From the NCBI GenBank assembly GCA_015057035.1, contig SVFC01000006.1, positions 45,565-109,564 of the forward strand: a stretch of 64,000 bases of DNA, given 5' to 3'. Within the stretch, counting starts at the first letter, position 1, and every line of letters starts with the position of its first letter. Below are positions 26,778 to 36,687 of the stretch, piece after piece. Source of the DNA: Lachnospiraceae bacterium. Lineage in GTDB: Bacteria > Bacillota > Clostridia > Lachnospirales > Lachnospiraceae. Both the position numbers and the translations under genes were made by a program. The notes beneath the pieces were generated by a model. It ran no database searches, was not told the origin of the DNA, and saw nothing but the letters and a program-made list of their open reading frames with translations.

Positions 26778-28317
26778 TGTAATACTTATTCATATACTTA
26801 TGGAAAGAAGCTAATTTTGCAGTAACATACTCCTCAAAAGTAGCGTTTCCATGGTCTGTATTCAGTCCAGCTGATTTGTTAAGGTCAAACCCAAAGAAAT
26901 GATGCTCTGCATTGTAAAATGTCTTTCCAGGGGTTGTATATAAAGCATAATTTCTACTAGCAACACTATAATAAGTTTCGAAATAATCTGGCTGAAGCCA
27001 TTTTGAAGTCGAAACATATTCTAATTGTTTCGCAAATTCAGCATTATAATATCCACCTCTATCTGTGGTATTGCGATATAACGGATTTTTTTGGTCTTCG
27101 TTGGCCCCTTCTGCCTTTGTGGTAAATGGGTCTACATCCGTCATACCGTTTCCTGTTGGATTCCACGTCTTTGTCACACCAAATACTCGGTCACAATCAT
27201 ATGGAATAAAAATCGCTTTCCCACTGCTCTTTAAGAAATAAATATAATGATTGTTATAGTTGTAGCGACTATCATCAGGATTTCCAACAAAATAAGACAC
27301 CGCAGCAAATCGAAGGAAGTTTTCCATATCCACTACTTCTGCAATTTGCTCCTTGGTTACACGTCCACTATCTAGCACGTTGAGAAGATTTATCATCTGG
27401 GCATGATTTGACGTTTTCTTATTTGTTTTTAGGTCGTAGTTATAAAACTCGCACTTATCTTCGTCCTCAATACCATAAGTGCATTTTTTCCTGAGACTTG
27501 CTCCACGCATTGTCCACCCACACTTATATAAATCACCACCCTGGTCCTCTTCTGGGAGGTAACGCTCTATAAAATTCTTATTTACTGGTTCATATACCGT
27601 AAACACACCCTGGTGTACATCTGCCAAATCGAAAGAAGCCAATGTAGTTCTCGGTGCCAAAATGCCCATATCACGATACATCTCATATGCATATATTTCG
27701 CGGACATAAGTAGCATCATCGTTGCGATTCCACTTCATTTCAAGATTTTCTAAAGTAGCAAAATCAGCATCCATAAATTTAATACGAAAATGAATCAGAT
27801 TATACTGGCCTTCATGATCGTTATAAAAGCTGGTGCGAGAGGTATTACCTTTCATACGAATACCAATATTTGGAATATGATAGGTATAATCCGATGTACC
27901 TGTTATAATGCGAATATTCATGGACGCTTCTCGGTAAATCGGAGATTTAGATCCCATCCCCGCATATTTGTCGTAATCTTTCTGTATCTGCATCAATTGT
28001 TCATCTGTAATATCCACCTTGATTTGAACAGCATTGTTTAAATCAAATAATTGCTGATAGATTTGCTCATGGGAACATGGAAGGGTTTCTATTCCTACAA
28101 CAAATACACTGTCATCCTCAAGATAGCCATTGCTATCCACATATCCTTCTTGCGTATCCTTTTCACTCTCTTCGTCATCGCTTCCTGGATGTTCCGTCCC
28201 GGTTTGTTCCTTCTCCGTATTCTGTGTTCCATCGCCCGGCACTACATTATCACATCCTGCAAATACAGAACACACCATTGCAAACAAAAGCATATAAACA
28301 ATCACTTTTTTCTTCAT
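26770..28317 (-). CDS. CotH family kinase-like lipoprotein
   Basis: A 515-residue protein with a lipobox (CSVFAGC) and an acidic Ser/Glu-rich linker, then a CotH domain: IGIRMKGNTSR, FRIKF, ENLEMKWNRND, and the ATP/Mg-site region YNNHYIYF with FIPYDCDRVFG. In Bacillus CotH is an atypical protein kinase acting on coat proteins; lipid-anchored relatives in Clostridia occur outside sporulation loci and often phosphorylate or bind surface proteins, which is less certain. It is the first gene of a two-gene operon with the nuclease-like gene. Confidence 0.9.
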   Translation of the reverse strand: MKKKVIVYMLLFAMVCSVFAGCDNVVPGDGTQNTEKEQTGTEHPGSDDEESEKDTQEGYVDSNGYLEDDSVFVVGIETLPCSHEQIYQQLFDLNNAVQIKVDITDEQLMQIQKDYDKYAGMGSKSPIYREASMNIRIITGTSDYTYHIPNIGIRMKGNTSRTSFYNDHEGQYNLIHFRIKFMDADFATLENLEMKWNRNDDATYVREIYAYEMYRDMGILAPRTTLASFDLADVHQGVFTVYEPVNKNFIERYLPEEDQGGDLYKCGWTMRGASLRKKCTYGIEDEDKCEFYNYDLKTNKKTSNHAQMINLLNVLDSGRVTKEQIAEVVDMENFLRFAAVSYFVGNPDDSRYNYNNHYIYFLKSSGKAIFIPYDCDRVFGVTKTWNPTGNGMTDVDPFTTKAEGANEDQKNPLYRNTTDRGGYYNAEFAKQLEYVSTSKWLQPDYFETYYSVASRNYALYTTPGKTFYNAEHHFFGFDLNKSAGLNTDHGNATFEEYVTAKLASFHKYMNKYYNE

Positions 28318-28329
28318 ATCACACCTCTA

Positions 28330-28362
28330 AAAATGCACCCCCTGTATACGAGAGTGCATTTT
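28330..28362 (-). terminator. Intrinsic terminator of HD-GYP gene
   Basis: The AAAATGCAC stem has a 15-nt loop and runs into GTGCATTTTTAG on the minus strand, just past the HD-GYP stop codon. Confidence 0.8.
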
Positions 28363-28370
28363 AATCAATT

Positions 28371-29393
28371 CTATTTTTCTCTCATTGTGTAACGAATATC
28401 ATCATCTATCATCTGAATCATGATTTCTGCAAAGAGAGGATCGAACTGCGTTCCCTTTCCTTTTTCCAATTCGTCACGAACCACCTGCTGTGGAAGAATA
28501 TCTCTATAGCTTCTCTTAGATGTCATAGCATCATAAGCATCTGCCACACCAATAATACGAGCAAATTCTGGAATCTCCGTTCCCTTAAGTCCATCCGGAT
28601 ATCCCTTGCCATCATAACGCTCGTGATGCCATCTTGCTCCCGCCATAATATCTGGAATCTGCTCGATGGTTTTTAAGATATCGCTACCAATCTCTGGATG
28701 CTGACGTACCGCCTCATATTCCTCATCTGTCAGCTTATCTCTCTTATTAATAATGGTGTCTGGCACACCAATCTTGCCAATATCATGCAGAAGTCCCATA
28801 TGGTAGATATCCTTCTGCTCCTTCTTAGACTTACCACAACGTTTTGCAATCTCCTTGGAATAGACAGCCACACGCACAGAATGACCGTTTGTGTACTTGT
28901 CCTTGGCGTCGATGGTATTCGCTAAGGTCTTCATAATCTCTTCGGACAACTGCTCTACCTGACGTCTTCTCTCTTCTGCAACCTCAGTCTGCTCCGCAAC
29001 CTCACGCTTTAAGAACTTCTGTAAACGGGTAAGTTCCAGAATACGCCCTACACGATGTAACATAATCTGGTCAATAAATGGCTTAGCAATAAAGTCCATA
29101 GCTCCTAATTCAAAACCACGCACCTCATTATCCCTATCGTTATCCGCTGTAAGCATAATAACCGGAATATCCTTGTACTCAGGATCTGCATTCATCTTCT
29201 CCATGACTTCAAACCCATTCATACCAGGCATATGTAAATCCAACAACATCAAGTCAGGAATTCTTCGCTTCATCAGTTCAAACGCAGCTTCTCCTGAGTT
29301 TGCACAAGCCACATCAAAGTCATCCTTCAAAATGTTAGTCGCCACTCTTAAATTCAGTCCCGAATCGTCTACTACCATTACTAACTGACCCAT
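28371..29393 (-). CDS. Response regulator with HD-GYP domain
   Basis: A 340-residue two-domain protein: REC (1-120, phosphoacceptor Asp52 in LLDLHMPG), a coiled linker (about 120-150) and HD-GYP (about 150-335) with LLHDIGK and HHERYDGKGYPDGL. HD-GYP proteins hydrolyse cyclic di-GMP to pGpG or GMP. All visible catalytic motifs are present. GGGGAGG precedes the start. No histidine kinase is adjacent, so it is an orphan regulator, fitting a motile bacterium with several chemoreceptors. Confidence 0.95.
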   Translation of the reverse strand: MGQLVMVVDDSGLNLRVATNILKDDFDVACANSGEAAFELMKRRIPDLMLLDLHMPGMNGFEVMEKMNADPEYKDIPVIMLTADNDRDNEVRGFELGAMDFIAKPFIDQIMLHRVGRILELTRLQKFLKREVAEQTEVAEERRRQVEQLSEEIMKTLANTIDAKDKYTNGHSVRVAVYSKEIAKRCGKSKKEQKDIYHMGLLHDIGKIGVPDTIINKRDKLTDEEYEAVRQHPEIGSDILKTIEQIPDIMAGARWHHERYDGKGYPDGLKGTEIPEFARIIGVADAYDAMTSKRSYRDILPQQVVRDELEKGKGTQFDPLFAEIMIQMIDDDIRYTMREK

Positions 29394-29458
29394 AATTTAC
29401 CTCCCCAGGTAATCTTGTTATTATTTTACACGAAAAACGGACATGTGGCAATAAAAAA

Positions 29459-29487
29459 CAAGGTATACAATAAAACCGTATACCTTG
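29459..29487 (-). terminator. Intrinsic terminator of GH28 gene
   Basis: The 10-bp stem CAAGGTATAC has a 9-nt loop and is followed on the minus strand by seven T residues interrupted once. Confidence 0.88.
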
Positions 29488-29496
29488 TTCTCCGCT

Positions 29497-30876
29497 TTAA
29501 ATATGAAAATTCTTACAATCTAAGATTTTATATTCTGTTGCCAACTGATTCTTGATACTGCCATCTGCGCCAAAACTACAATTGTTAAATGATACATTCT
29601 CTGCTTTATGCGCATATACATAACATAGCCCTTTTTCCGTAAACCATTCTCCTGTACTTGGACGCAAGTCATGAAATCCCTTTTCATAATCTGTCTGTTC
29701 CCATAAATCAACTGACACATTATCAAAAGTCACATTACTGATATCCCCATCTTTTTCTGCATACAGGAATATGCCATTTTCTCCGCGGCAGAAAATATTA
29801 GAAAAATGCACATTTTTCACATGTCCTACCTGAGTATCTTCTTTGCGTTTTAATACGGTAATGGAAATTGGTTCTGCCGCTCCCCAGAACACATCACGTT
29901 TGAACAATCGGGTGTCTATTCCAATATTATGGAAGGTTACATTTTCAATGGAACCCTTGTCTCTCAATTGAAGCGAGATTGCTCGATTACTTCGGCTAAT
30001 AGTACAGTTCTCAATGAAAATGTTCCTATACAAATCTTCGCTTTCTGTTCCAAACTTAATTGCAGCACTGGTGGAGGTAAGAGTACAGTTGTTCACCACA
30101 ATATTTTCACATGGACCATACTGCATATAAGCCAATGTGTTCTTAAACACAATACAATCATCGGCACATTCTACATGGCAGTTGCTTATGCGCACATTCT
30201 GACAATGGTCAGGATCAATACCATCGCAGTTTGCCATTTTCAAATTGTTAAGAATACGAATACCATCAATCAGGACATCTCTGCAACCAATCATATGTAC
30301 TGTCCAGAAGGCGCTGTGCGCAAGCGTCACTCCTGTAATGGTAAGATGAGAAATATTCTCTAAGAACAGCAGTGGTGCTCTTGGATAAAAAATACCTTCA
30401 ATATGCCACTTGGTAACATCGCCATAGAAAATTTCTTCATTTCCGTCAATGGTTCCAAGACCTGTAATCGCTACGTTGTCACAATCTTTTCCATAAATAA
30501 AATAGTGGGTTGGCTGTCCTGCATACTCACTGTTAACGTAAGATGGCACATCACGTTTTTTGACTATAGTTTCTGTACTTTCCCTAAGCCCCGCAGCTAA
30601 GCCCATACCATCCTGTTGAACGGTGCGTCGCTCCATAGCACGACTTAGGATATAATCATCCAAATTATCACTGCCTTTTAGCACAGCCCCCATCTCCAGA
30701 TGCAAATCCAAATTCTCACAAAGCATTATCACTCCCGCGCGATAAGTGTGTCCGCCTGGAAGTAATACCTGACCTCCCCCTGCTGCATTGCAGGCGTCAA
30801 TCGCTGCCTGAATTGCTTCGGTGTCATTTTTGATGCCATCCCCAAGGGCACCATAATCCAATACGTTATAAATCAT
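29497..30876 (-). CDS. GH28 polygalacturonase-like glycoside hydrolase
   Basis: A 459-residue right-handed beta-helix enzyme. The N-terminal pectate-lyase-like start VLDYGALGDGIKNDT is followed by the GH28 site: NCDGIDPDHC, ECADDCIVFK and the segment containing GTESE. No signal peptide is present, so it probably acts inside the cell on imported oligogalacturonides. It fits with the GH4 alpha-galacturonidase at 12.7 kb. GAGGT precedes the ATG. The inositol-phosphatase-like gene lies 24 bp upstream in the same direction. Confidence 0.88.
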   Translation of the reverse strand: MIYNVLDYGALGDGIKNDTEAIQAAIDACNAAGGGQVLLPGGHTYRAGVIMLCENLDLHLEMGAVLKGSDNLDDYILSRAMERRTVQQDGMGLAAGLRESTETIVKKRDVPSYVNSEYAGQPTHYFIYGKDCDNVAITGLGTIDGNEEIFYGDVTKWHIEGIFYPRAPLLFLENISHLTITGVTLAHSAFWTVHMIGCRDVLIDGIRILNNLKMANCDGIDPDHCQNVRISNCHVECADDCIVFKNTLAYMQYGPCENIVVNNCTLTSTSAAIKFGTESEDLYRNIFIENCTISRSNRAISLQLRDKGSIENVTFHNIGIDTRLFKRDVFWGAAEPISITVLKRKEDTQVGHVKNVHFSNIFCRGENGIFLYAEKDGDISNVTFDNVSVDLWEQTDYEKGFHDLRPSTGEWFTEKGLCYVYAHKAENVSFNNCSFGADGSIKNQLATEYKILDCKNFHI

Positions 30877-30900
30877 AGTAAATACCTCTTCTATATAGTT

Positions 30901-31755
30901 TTAGTACGGCAATACCGGAATCTCTCCGCAGACAATCTCTTTCATCCGCTCAAAATTCTCCTTTGTGTTGGCTCCCACCAGCGCCACAGGCCTGTCTAAT
31001 GGGAACCCCTCCTGATAAATCATCTCCGTATATCCGCCTGCCTCTTTAATCAGCACAATTCCCGCTGCCACATCCCATGGGAAAAGACGAATCTCAAAAT
31101 ACAATTCCACTCTTCCTGCTGCCAGATATGCCAGTTCCACTGCCGCAGAACCAAGTCGACGTAAGTCATCACAATCTGCATAAACTTTTTCAATAATACG
31201 AAAACACGCTGGCGCATAGTCCTTGTTATAGGTACTCATAGCCGAGCACAAATGCCCATGTTTAAACTCTCTGTCAGACACATGTATTCGTTCACCATTC
31301 AGATAAGCACCTTGTCCATCCACAGCCCAGAACATCTCATTGCGGTAAGGCTGATAAATTACTCCCGCATATGGTTTCCCACATTTTAAAAGTCCCACAG
31401 AGATAGCACTCATACCAATATCACGAATAAAATTGGAAGTTCCATCAATTGGGTCTACTACCCAGATGTACTCGTATTGTGGACACGTATTCGCACTCTC
31501 ATCTGTCTTGGAACAATTCTTTCCAGCATCCATGCCACTGGAAAGGGCTGCACCATCTTCTTCCTCTCCCACGAATACGCTTCCTGGTAGCAATGCCAGC
31601 AACTCTTTTTTCAAAAATTGCTGCACATTAATATCTGCTGTAGTGACAAAATTCGACGCATTTCCCTTCTGCGTTACCTCTACATTTTCCGGTTTCATCA
31701 GTTCCGCTGCGTGGCGAACAATTCCCGTGACTTTTTCTATGAGATTTTCAACCAT
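30901..31755 (-). CDS. Inositol monophosphatase family protein
   Basis: A 284-residue Mg-dependent sugar-phosphate phosphatase. Metal-site motifs are complete: VGEEE, WVVDPIDGTSNF and PWDVAAG. Between the first two is a roughly 25-residue Ser/Cys-containing insert not usual in the family. Family members act on inositol-1-phosphate, fructose-1,6-bisphosphate or 3'-phosphoadenosine phosphates; the substrate cannot be set here. It lies just upstream of the GH28 gene and is probably cotranscribed. Confidence 0.9.
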   Translation of the reverse strand: MVENLIEKVTGIVRHAAELMKPENVEVTQKGNASNFVTTADINVQQFLKKELLALLPGSVFVGEEEDGAALSSGMDAGKNCSKTDESANTCPQYEYIWVVDPIDGTSNFIRDIGMSAISVGLLKCGKPYAGVIYQPYRNEMFWAVDGQGAYLNGERIHVSDREFKHGHLCSAMSTYNKDYAPACFRIIEKVYADCDDLRRLGSAAVELAYLAAGRVELYFEIRLFPWDVAAGIVLIKEAGGYTEMIYQEGFPLDRPVALVGANTKENFERMKEIVCGEIPVLPY

Positions 31756-31771
31756 AATAGGACACCATTCC

Positions 31772-31800
31772 TTGTATTTTTATTTCTTTTCCGTTATGAT
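31772..31800 (+). promoter_or_regulatory. Promoter of glnA
   Basis: TTGTAT (31772-31777), a 17-bp spacer and TATGAT (31795-31800). The start codon lies about 75 bp downstream. Confidence 0.6.
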
Positions 31801-31874
31801 GTTATTATATCATTTACAAAACTCAAGTAAACATAAAAATGGGAGTTTTTACAGAAGAAAGAGAGGGCAAAGTA

Positions 31875-33299
31875 ATGTCAAGAACAGCAAAAGACATTAT
31901 GAAAATGATTCAGGATGAAGGCATTCAGATGGTGGATTTTAAAATCGTGGACATCCACGGTCAGTTCCGCCACGTAACCATTCCTGCATCACAGTTTAAC
32001 GAAGACACCATGAAGGATGGAATCGGCTTTGACGCTTCCAACTATGGATATGCCGTAGTTGAAAAAAGTGATATGGTATTTATTCCTGATTTGGACACTG
32101 CGGTAATCGATCCATATTGCGACATTCCTACACTTTCCATCACAGGAAATGCAATGATTATCGACTATCCTAACAACCGTCCATTAGATCAGTATCCACG
32201 TAACATCGTGCTTGCTGCAGAACAGTATATGAAGGACAGCGGTATCGCAGATACTATGCTTATTTTACCAGAATTTGAGTTCCATATGTTTGACCAGGCT
32301 GGTTGGTGTGTACGTCCAAATTCTATTGGCGTGGAATTAGACACTGAACAAGCTTACTGGAACAGCGACGTGGAAGGCTTAGGTTGCGTAGTACCTCACC
32401 AGAAAAACTACCACATTGCGAAGCCTTTTGACCGCACCTACGAAGCCCGTGCAGAAATGTGCTTGGAATTAGAAAAAATGGGAATTGCAATCAAATACCA
32501 CCATCCAGAAGTTGGCGCTGCAGGACAGTTTGAAATCGAACCAATGCTTGGCCAGATGTCAAAAATGGCAGATGCTTCTATGATGATTAAATACGTGGTT
32601 CATAACACTGCAATGGAATATGGACAGGTTGCAACTTTTATGCCAAAACCAGTTTATGGTGAAGCAGGAAACGGTATGCACGTTCATATGCTCTTACTCA
32701 AAGATGGACAGCCTGTATTCTCTGACGACGAAGGCTATTCACATTTAAGCAAAGAAGCGCATTACTTTATGGGTGGTCTGTTAAAACACATTGCATCTTT
32801 ATGTGCAATCACCAACCCAAGCACCAACTCCTTCAAACGTCTGGTTCCTGGTTTCGAAGCACCTGTTACCGTAGGCTATGCTACCTCTAACCGTAGCGCG
32901 GTTATTCGTATTCCTGCTTACGCAAAAACACCAGAACTTCGTCGTTTCGAAATTCGTAACCCAGACGCGACCTGTAACCCATATTTCTGCTATGCAGCAC
33001 TTCTTATGGCAGGTCTCGATGGTATTAAGAATAAAATCGACCCACATGCAAATGGCTGGGGCCCATACGATATGAACCTCTATTCTCTTCCAGAAGAGGA
33101 AAAAGCAAAGCTCTCTTCTCTTCCAACACGTTTAGAGGATGCCTTAGATGCACTGGAAGCTGACCACGACTACTTAACCGCTGGTGGCGTATTCCCAGAA
33201 CATCTCATCAAGAACTTCATCGCTCTGAAACGTAAAGAATGCTTAGAAATGTCTAAGATTCCTCACCCAGCAGAGTTTGATAAATATTTCAATCTGTAA
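31875..33299 (+). CDS. glnA: Glutamine synthetase type I
   Basis: A 474-residue ATP-dependent ligase of glutamate and ammonia. Visible motifs are DGIGFDASNYGY, the metal-site EFEFH, the ATP-site stretch containing PKPVYGEAGNGMHVHM, and NRSAVIRIPAY. The adenylylation-loop Tyr region of GSI-beta enzymes is not evident, so it looks like a GSI of the uncontrolled or feedback-inhibited type. The ATG at 31875 follows GAGGG; the frame extends upstream to 31839 without a site. It stands alone with a strong terminator. Confidence 0.96.
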   Translation: MSRTAKDIMKMIQDEGIQMVDFKIVDIHGQFRHVTIPASQFNEDTMKDGIGFDASNYGYAVVEKSDMVFIPDLDTAVIDPYCDIPTLSITGNAMIIDYPNNRPLDQYPRNIVLAAEQYMKDSGIADTMLILPEFEFHMFDQAGWCVRPNSIGVELDTEQAYWNSDVEGLGCVVPHQKNYHIAKPFDRTYEARAEMCLELEKMGIAIKYHHPEVGAAGQFEIEPMLGQMSKMADASMMIKYVVHNTAMEYGQVATFMPKPVYGEAGNGMHVHMLLLKDGQPVFSDDEGYSHLSKEAHYFMGGLLKHIASLCAITNPSTNSFKRLVPGFEAPVTVGYATSNRSAVIRIPAYAKTPELRRFEIRNPDATCNPYFCYAALLMAGLDGIKNKIDPHANGWGPYDMNLYSLPEEEKAKLSSLPTRLEDALDALEADHDYLTAGGVFPEHLIKNFIALKRKECLEMSKIPHPAEFDKYFNL

Positions 33300-33325
33300 A
33301 ATTGGTCAACATGATCAACCAAATA

Positions 33326-33354
33326 CGGGACTACACGTTCATCGTGTAGTCCCG
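33326..33354. terminator. Bidirectional intrinsic terminator
   Basis: A 12-bp perfect stem CGGGACTACACG with a 5-nt loop separates glnA from the converging coat-protein gene. Confidence 0.88.
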
Positions 33355-33362
33355 TTTGATTT

Positions 33363-33620
33363 CTATTTCACACAATTCTGGTACTGTTGCTTTAACTGCT
33401 GCACTTTTTTCTCATCTGCATCAGGTGTTGGATACATCCCCTGTGCGTGCATCATACAGAACACGTCCTGCTGGATTTCATGTTCTTCTTCTAAAATGTC
33501 AAGGATTGTTTCACGAACATCTTCGTGCACACATTCGTTTGACGCTTTGTTAAATAACTCTGTTGTGGCTTTCTGGGTAGAAAGTGCGTCACCTAAGATT
33601 TCTTTTTCTGTATAAACCAT
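33363..33620 (-). CDS. CotF-like spore coat protein
   Basis: An 85-residue helical protein with the coat-F pattern: EILGDALSTQKATTELFNKAS, then a helix RETILDILEEEHEIQQDVF and MHAQGMYP. Coat-F proteins are helical-bundle proteins of the spore coat. AGGAGG lies upstream. It pairs with the small helical gene just upstream on the same strand. Confidence 0.85.
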   Translation of the reverse strand: MVYTEKEILGDALSTQKATTELFNKASNECVHEDVRETILDILEEEHEIQQDVFCMMHAQGMYPTPDADEKKVQQLKQQYQNCVK

Positions 33621-33635
33621 CGCTCACTGAACCTC

Positions 33636-33821
33636 CTATGATAATTTTGAATACAATTCATTGAAATGTTTCTGATGCTTGTCTGAGATTTCCATCATCT
33701 TAGAACGAACCTTGTCGTCCTGCGCATGCTCTGCAAGCATTTTGAATTTCTTCACTAAAAGGTCTTCGTCAGCAAGAAGTTCCTGGATTGACGCAAGTTC
33801 TTTTTCTGATAACTGTGCCAT
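33636..33821 (-). CDS. Small helical protein, coat-associated
   Basis: A 61-residue, two-helix protein (LSEKELASIQELLADEDLLV, then AEHAQDDKVRSKMMEI and HFNELYSKL). Similar short proteins lie next to CotF genes in Clostridia and are annotated as coat-related; the assignment here rests on context. The ATG at 33821 follows GGGAGGT; a codon at 33836 precedes that site and is rejected. Confidence 0.7.
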   Translation of the reverse strand: MAQLSEKELASIQELLADEDLLVKKFKMLAEHAQDDKVRSKMMEISDKHQKHFNELYSKLS

Positions 33822-33889
33822 AATAATACCTCCCATAGATCATAATTGTTCATTGGGAGTATTTGTAGTTTTTAAAAAAATATACTATT

Positions 33890-35047
33890 TCAAGAATTTT
33901 CATATACGATTTTTCCATCAATAATCGTATACAAAGTCTCTGTAAAAATCTCCATCGGATTCCCTGTAAAAATCGCTATATCTGCGTCTTTTCCTACTCT
34001 TAAGCTTCCCACACGGTCATCCACCCGGCATATACGAGCCGCATTAATAGTAAGCGCTTTTAAACCTTCTGCCACTGGCAAACCTTGCTTAACCGCAAGG
34101 CCCACACAAAGGGGCAAGTATTGAATCATAGATACTGGATGGTCTGTGGTTATGGAGAAAAGTATGCCCTTTTCCTGTATTTTCCCTGGCGTTTTAAAAT
34201 TCATATATTGCACTTCTGGTTTGGATCGGGAAGACAGTTCTGGTCCAAGAATCACAGGAAAGCCGGAAGCTGCAATTTCCTCTGTAATAAGGTGTCCTTC
34301 CGTTCCGTGGTCAATGGTAATATCCACATCAAATTCCTTCGCAATACGAATGGCAGTTAAAATATCATCTGCACGATGGGCATGAGCCTTGAGCGGAATC
34401 TCCTTATTCAACACAGGTATCCATGGCTCCATTTCAAAATCTTCTTTTTCCAGATTTCCGCTCTCCTTATCCTTTTTATATTGCCGTGCTTCAAATAAAG
34501 TTTTTCGCAGAGTCGCCGCAATACCCATTCTCGTAGCTGGCATTTGGTCCTTTTCACCGTACAGATTCTTAGGATTTTCCCCAAATGCAACCTTCATTGC
34601 TGCGGGGTGTTTTACAACCATTTCGTCAATACATCTTCCATGGGTTTTCATAAAAAGGAACTGCCCACCTACCACATTAGCACTCCCTGGCCCCACCATA
34701 ACCGAGGTAATGCCAGCCTGAATGGCGTCATGAAATGCCGCATCCATAGGATTCACCGCATCTAGCGCCCGAAGGGCGGGTGTCACTGGAGACGTTCCTT
34801 CGTTGCAATCGTCTCCCATCGCACCAACCTTCTCCTCTGTGATTCCTATATGAGAATGCGCCTCTATCATTCCCGGCATTACCCAGGCACCATCCACATC
34901 AATCACTCTGTCATCTGCGCTTTTCCACAAAAAAGAAGACATATCCCCTATGTCTTCAATTCGGTTTCCGTTGGTACGTACATAGCCTTTTTCTATGACG
35001 CCTGTGCGCTCTTCCATAGTAAAAATTCTTCCATTAATAATAACCAC
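33890..35047 (-). CDS. Amidohydrolase, imidazolonepropionase-like
   Basis: A 385-residue metal-dependent hydrolase of the amidohydrolase superfamily. Metal ligands are visible in order: AHSH (after MPGMIE), KAHAHR, IDHGTEG and TTDHPV; the C-terminal beta-sandwich closes with KDADIAIFTGNP. Substrate is unknown; relatives act on cyclic amides or N-acyl amino acids. The start is GTG at 35047 with GGAG upstream. It lies between spoIIID and the coat genes on the same strand, without clear functional link. Confidence 0.9.
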   Translation of the reverse strand: MVIINGRIFTMEERTGVIEKGYVRTNGNRIEDIGDMSSFLWKSADDRVIDVDGAWVMPGMIEAHSHIGITEEKVGAMGDDCNEGTSPVTPALRALDAVNPMDAAFHDAIQAGITSVMVGPGSANVVGGQFLFMKTHGRCIDEMVVKHPAAMKVAFGENPKNLYGEKDQMPATRMGIAATLRKTLFEARQYKKDKESGNLEKEDFEMEPWIPVLNKEIPLKAHAHRADDILTAIRIAKEFDVDITIDHGTEGHLITEEIAASGFPVILGPELSSRSKPEVQYMNFKTPGKIQEKGILFSITTDHPVSMIQYLPLCVGLAVKQGLPVAEGLKALTINAARICRVDDRVGSLRVGKDADIAIFTGNPMEIFTETLYTIIDGKIVYENS

Positions 35048-35121
35048 GATTGTTTGCTCCGTTCTGAAAATTCTCCCTTCTAATATCTCCAGAACGATGC
35101 AAAATATGTATTTCTATACGT

Positions 35122-35376
35122 TTAGTTTTCAGTATGAAGATACTTTTCCTTTGTCGCAAGTCCACCACGGATATGTCTCTCGGCCTTATTCACATCCAAT
35201 ACTTTGCGCACTTCTGCCGCCAGCGCAGGATTCACCTGGGCTAAGCGTTCTGCGCAGTCCTTATGTACCGTAGATTTACTAATTCCAAACTTCTTCGCCG
35301 CCTGGCGCACCGTGGCGTTACTTTCAATAATGTAATTCGCAATCTCAACTGCTCTGTCTTCAATATATTTTTTCAT
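35122..35376 (-). CDS. spoIIID: Sporulation regulator SpoIIID
   Basis: An 84-residue DNA-binding protein for mother-cell gene expression in sporulation. The helix-turn-helix (TVRQAAKKFGISKSTVHKD, residues about 22-40) and the following basic helix (NKAERHIRGGLATKEKY) are typical; Bacillus SpoIIID has about 93 residues. It shows that the organism belongs to a spore-forming lineage. Confidence 0.96.
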   Translation of the reverse strand: MKKYIEDRAVEIANYIIESNATVRQAAKKFGISKSTVHKDCAERLAQVNPALAAEVRKVLDVNKAERHIRGGLATKEKYLHTEN

Positions 35377-35488
35377 GAGAAAACCCCTGCAATACTTGTT
35401 TGTAAATTGTATGCAGGGAATGAGTTGTTTATGTTTTATTTAATTCTCCATTTACAGAATTCTTCCTTTTTTATCTTTTGATGTAAGA

Positions 35489-36553
35489 TTACTCATTAGA
35501 TAAACCTCCTAGCCCTCTCTCTAGCTCTTCTATGGTTGGTAATGTTCCTTTAAAATCTTTAGGCAGCAAAGCATTCAGTTCATATTCGGATATCCCTATC
35601 GGTTCTGTAGATGTATCTACCGCATATTGTGCCAAAACATCGTCTTTGTTCTTGCAAATAAGTAGACCTATTGTTTGCGTATCGTCGTCTCCCTTTAACA
35701 TATGATTTACTGCTGATACATATGTAGCAGTTTGTGATATAAACCCTGGCTCAAATTCTACAACCTTTACTTCAACAACTACATAACAATGACGTTGTAT
35801 GTTATAAAACAACATATCAATGTATTGCTCTGTATTTCCAATCTGTAACCTGTATTCCCTTCCAACAAATGCGAATCCCCTTCCCAATTCCATTAAAAAT
35901 TTCTGCACATTGTCCATTAAAGCATTTTTTAGTTCTTTTTCCTTATATCCTTGATGAAGTGCTACAAAGTCAAAATTGTATGGATCCTTTGTCAATTCCT
36001 GTGCTAAATCACCTGTATCTTTTGGAAGAGCATACTGAAAATTTGTAATAGCATGACCTTGACGTTCAAACAAATCCGTTCCAAGGAAATTTAAAAGCAT
36101 AGCTCTCGACCAATTATTTTCAATAACCTTTTCAACATAAAAATTGAACTTTTCTGGGTTATCATGACACTTATCTATCAATAATTTTATATGTCCCCAT
36201 GGAATCATAAAAACTCTATTCTGCTCAACATCAAATTCTTCCCCAACTTGGGGAAAGATTTCAATATCATTAAAAATCTCATAAAATCGTGTCATATAAC
36301 GTAAATTTGTTGGAGAGAAACTCTTTGCATTTGGAATCATATCCATCAAATCCATACTCATATTTTGAAAAAATTTATTTCCCCACTTACTACTTGCACG
36401 TTTGTCTGTAATATCTTTTCCTATTGACCAATAAAAAAATAACATTTCATTATTCACACGAACAGCAGCCTTAATTTGACTCTTCCTATATCTTTCTCCA
36501 AGTTCCTGTATCCAATTCTTATACTCTTTATCTAATAGCATTAATTCACTCAT
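35489..36553 (-). CDS. DUF1016/YhcG-type PDDEXK nuclease-domain protein
   Basis: A 354-residue protein. The N-terminal DUF1016 part (about 10-170) has FFYWSIGKDI and SFSPTNLRYMTRFYE; the C-terminal nuclease-like domain (about 195-340) shows Asp in YIDMLFYN and EVKV, the PD-(D/E)XK arrangement. Family members are often found near restriction-modification or mobile genes, but the role is not firmly established. GGAG precedes the start. It is divergent from the small XRE regulator. Confidence 0.9.
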   Translation of the reverse strand: MSELMLLDKEYKNWIQELGERYRKSQIKAAVRVNNEMLFFYWSIGKDITDKRASSKWGNKFFQNMSMDLMDMIPNAKSFSPTNLRYMTRFYEIFNDIEIFPQVGEEFDVEQNRVFMIPWGHIKLLIDKCHDNPEKFNFYVEKVIENNWSRAMLLNFLGTDLFERQGHAITNFQYALPKDTGDLAQELTKDPYNFDFVALHQGYKEKELKNALMDNVQKFLMELGRGFAFVGREYRLQIGNTEQYIDMLFYNIQRHCYVVVEVKVVEFEPGFISQTATYVSAVNHMLKGDDDTQTIGLLICKNKDDVLAQYAVDTSTEPIGISEYELNALLPKDFKGTLPTIEELERGLGGLSNE

Positions 36554-36687
36554 CTAATTTCTCCATAGTATATATTACAACAAGGTATATCCTTTGAATA
36601 CATTCTATACTATTAGTAACTTTATTTCAAGCAATATTTATTGTATACTTTTATTATCAAAGATATATTTTTTCAGGAGATATGACA

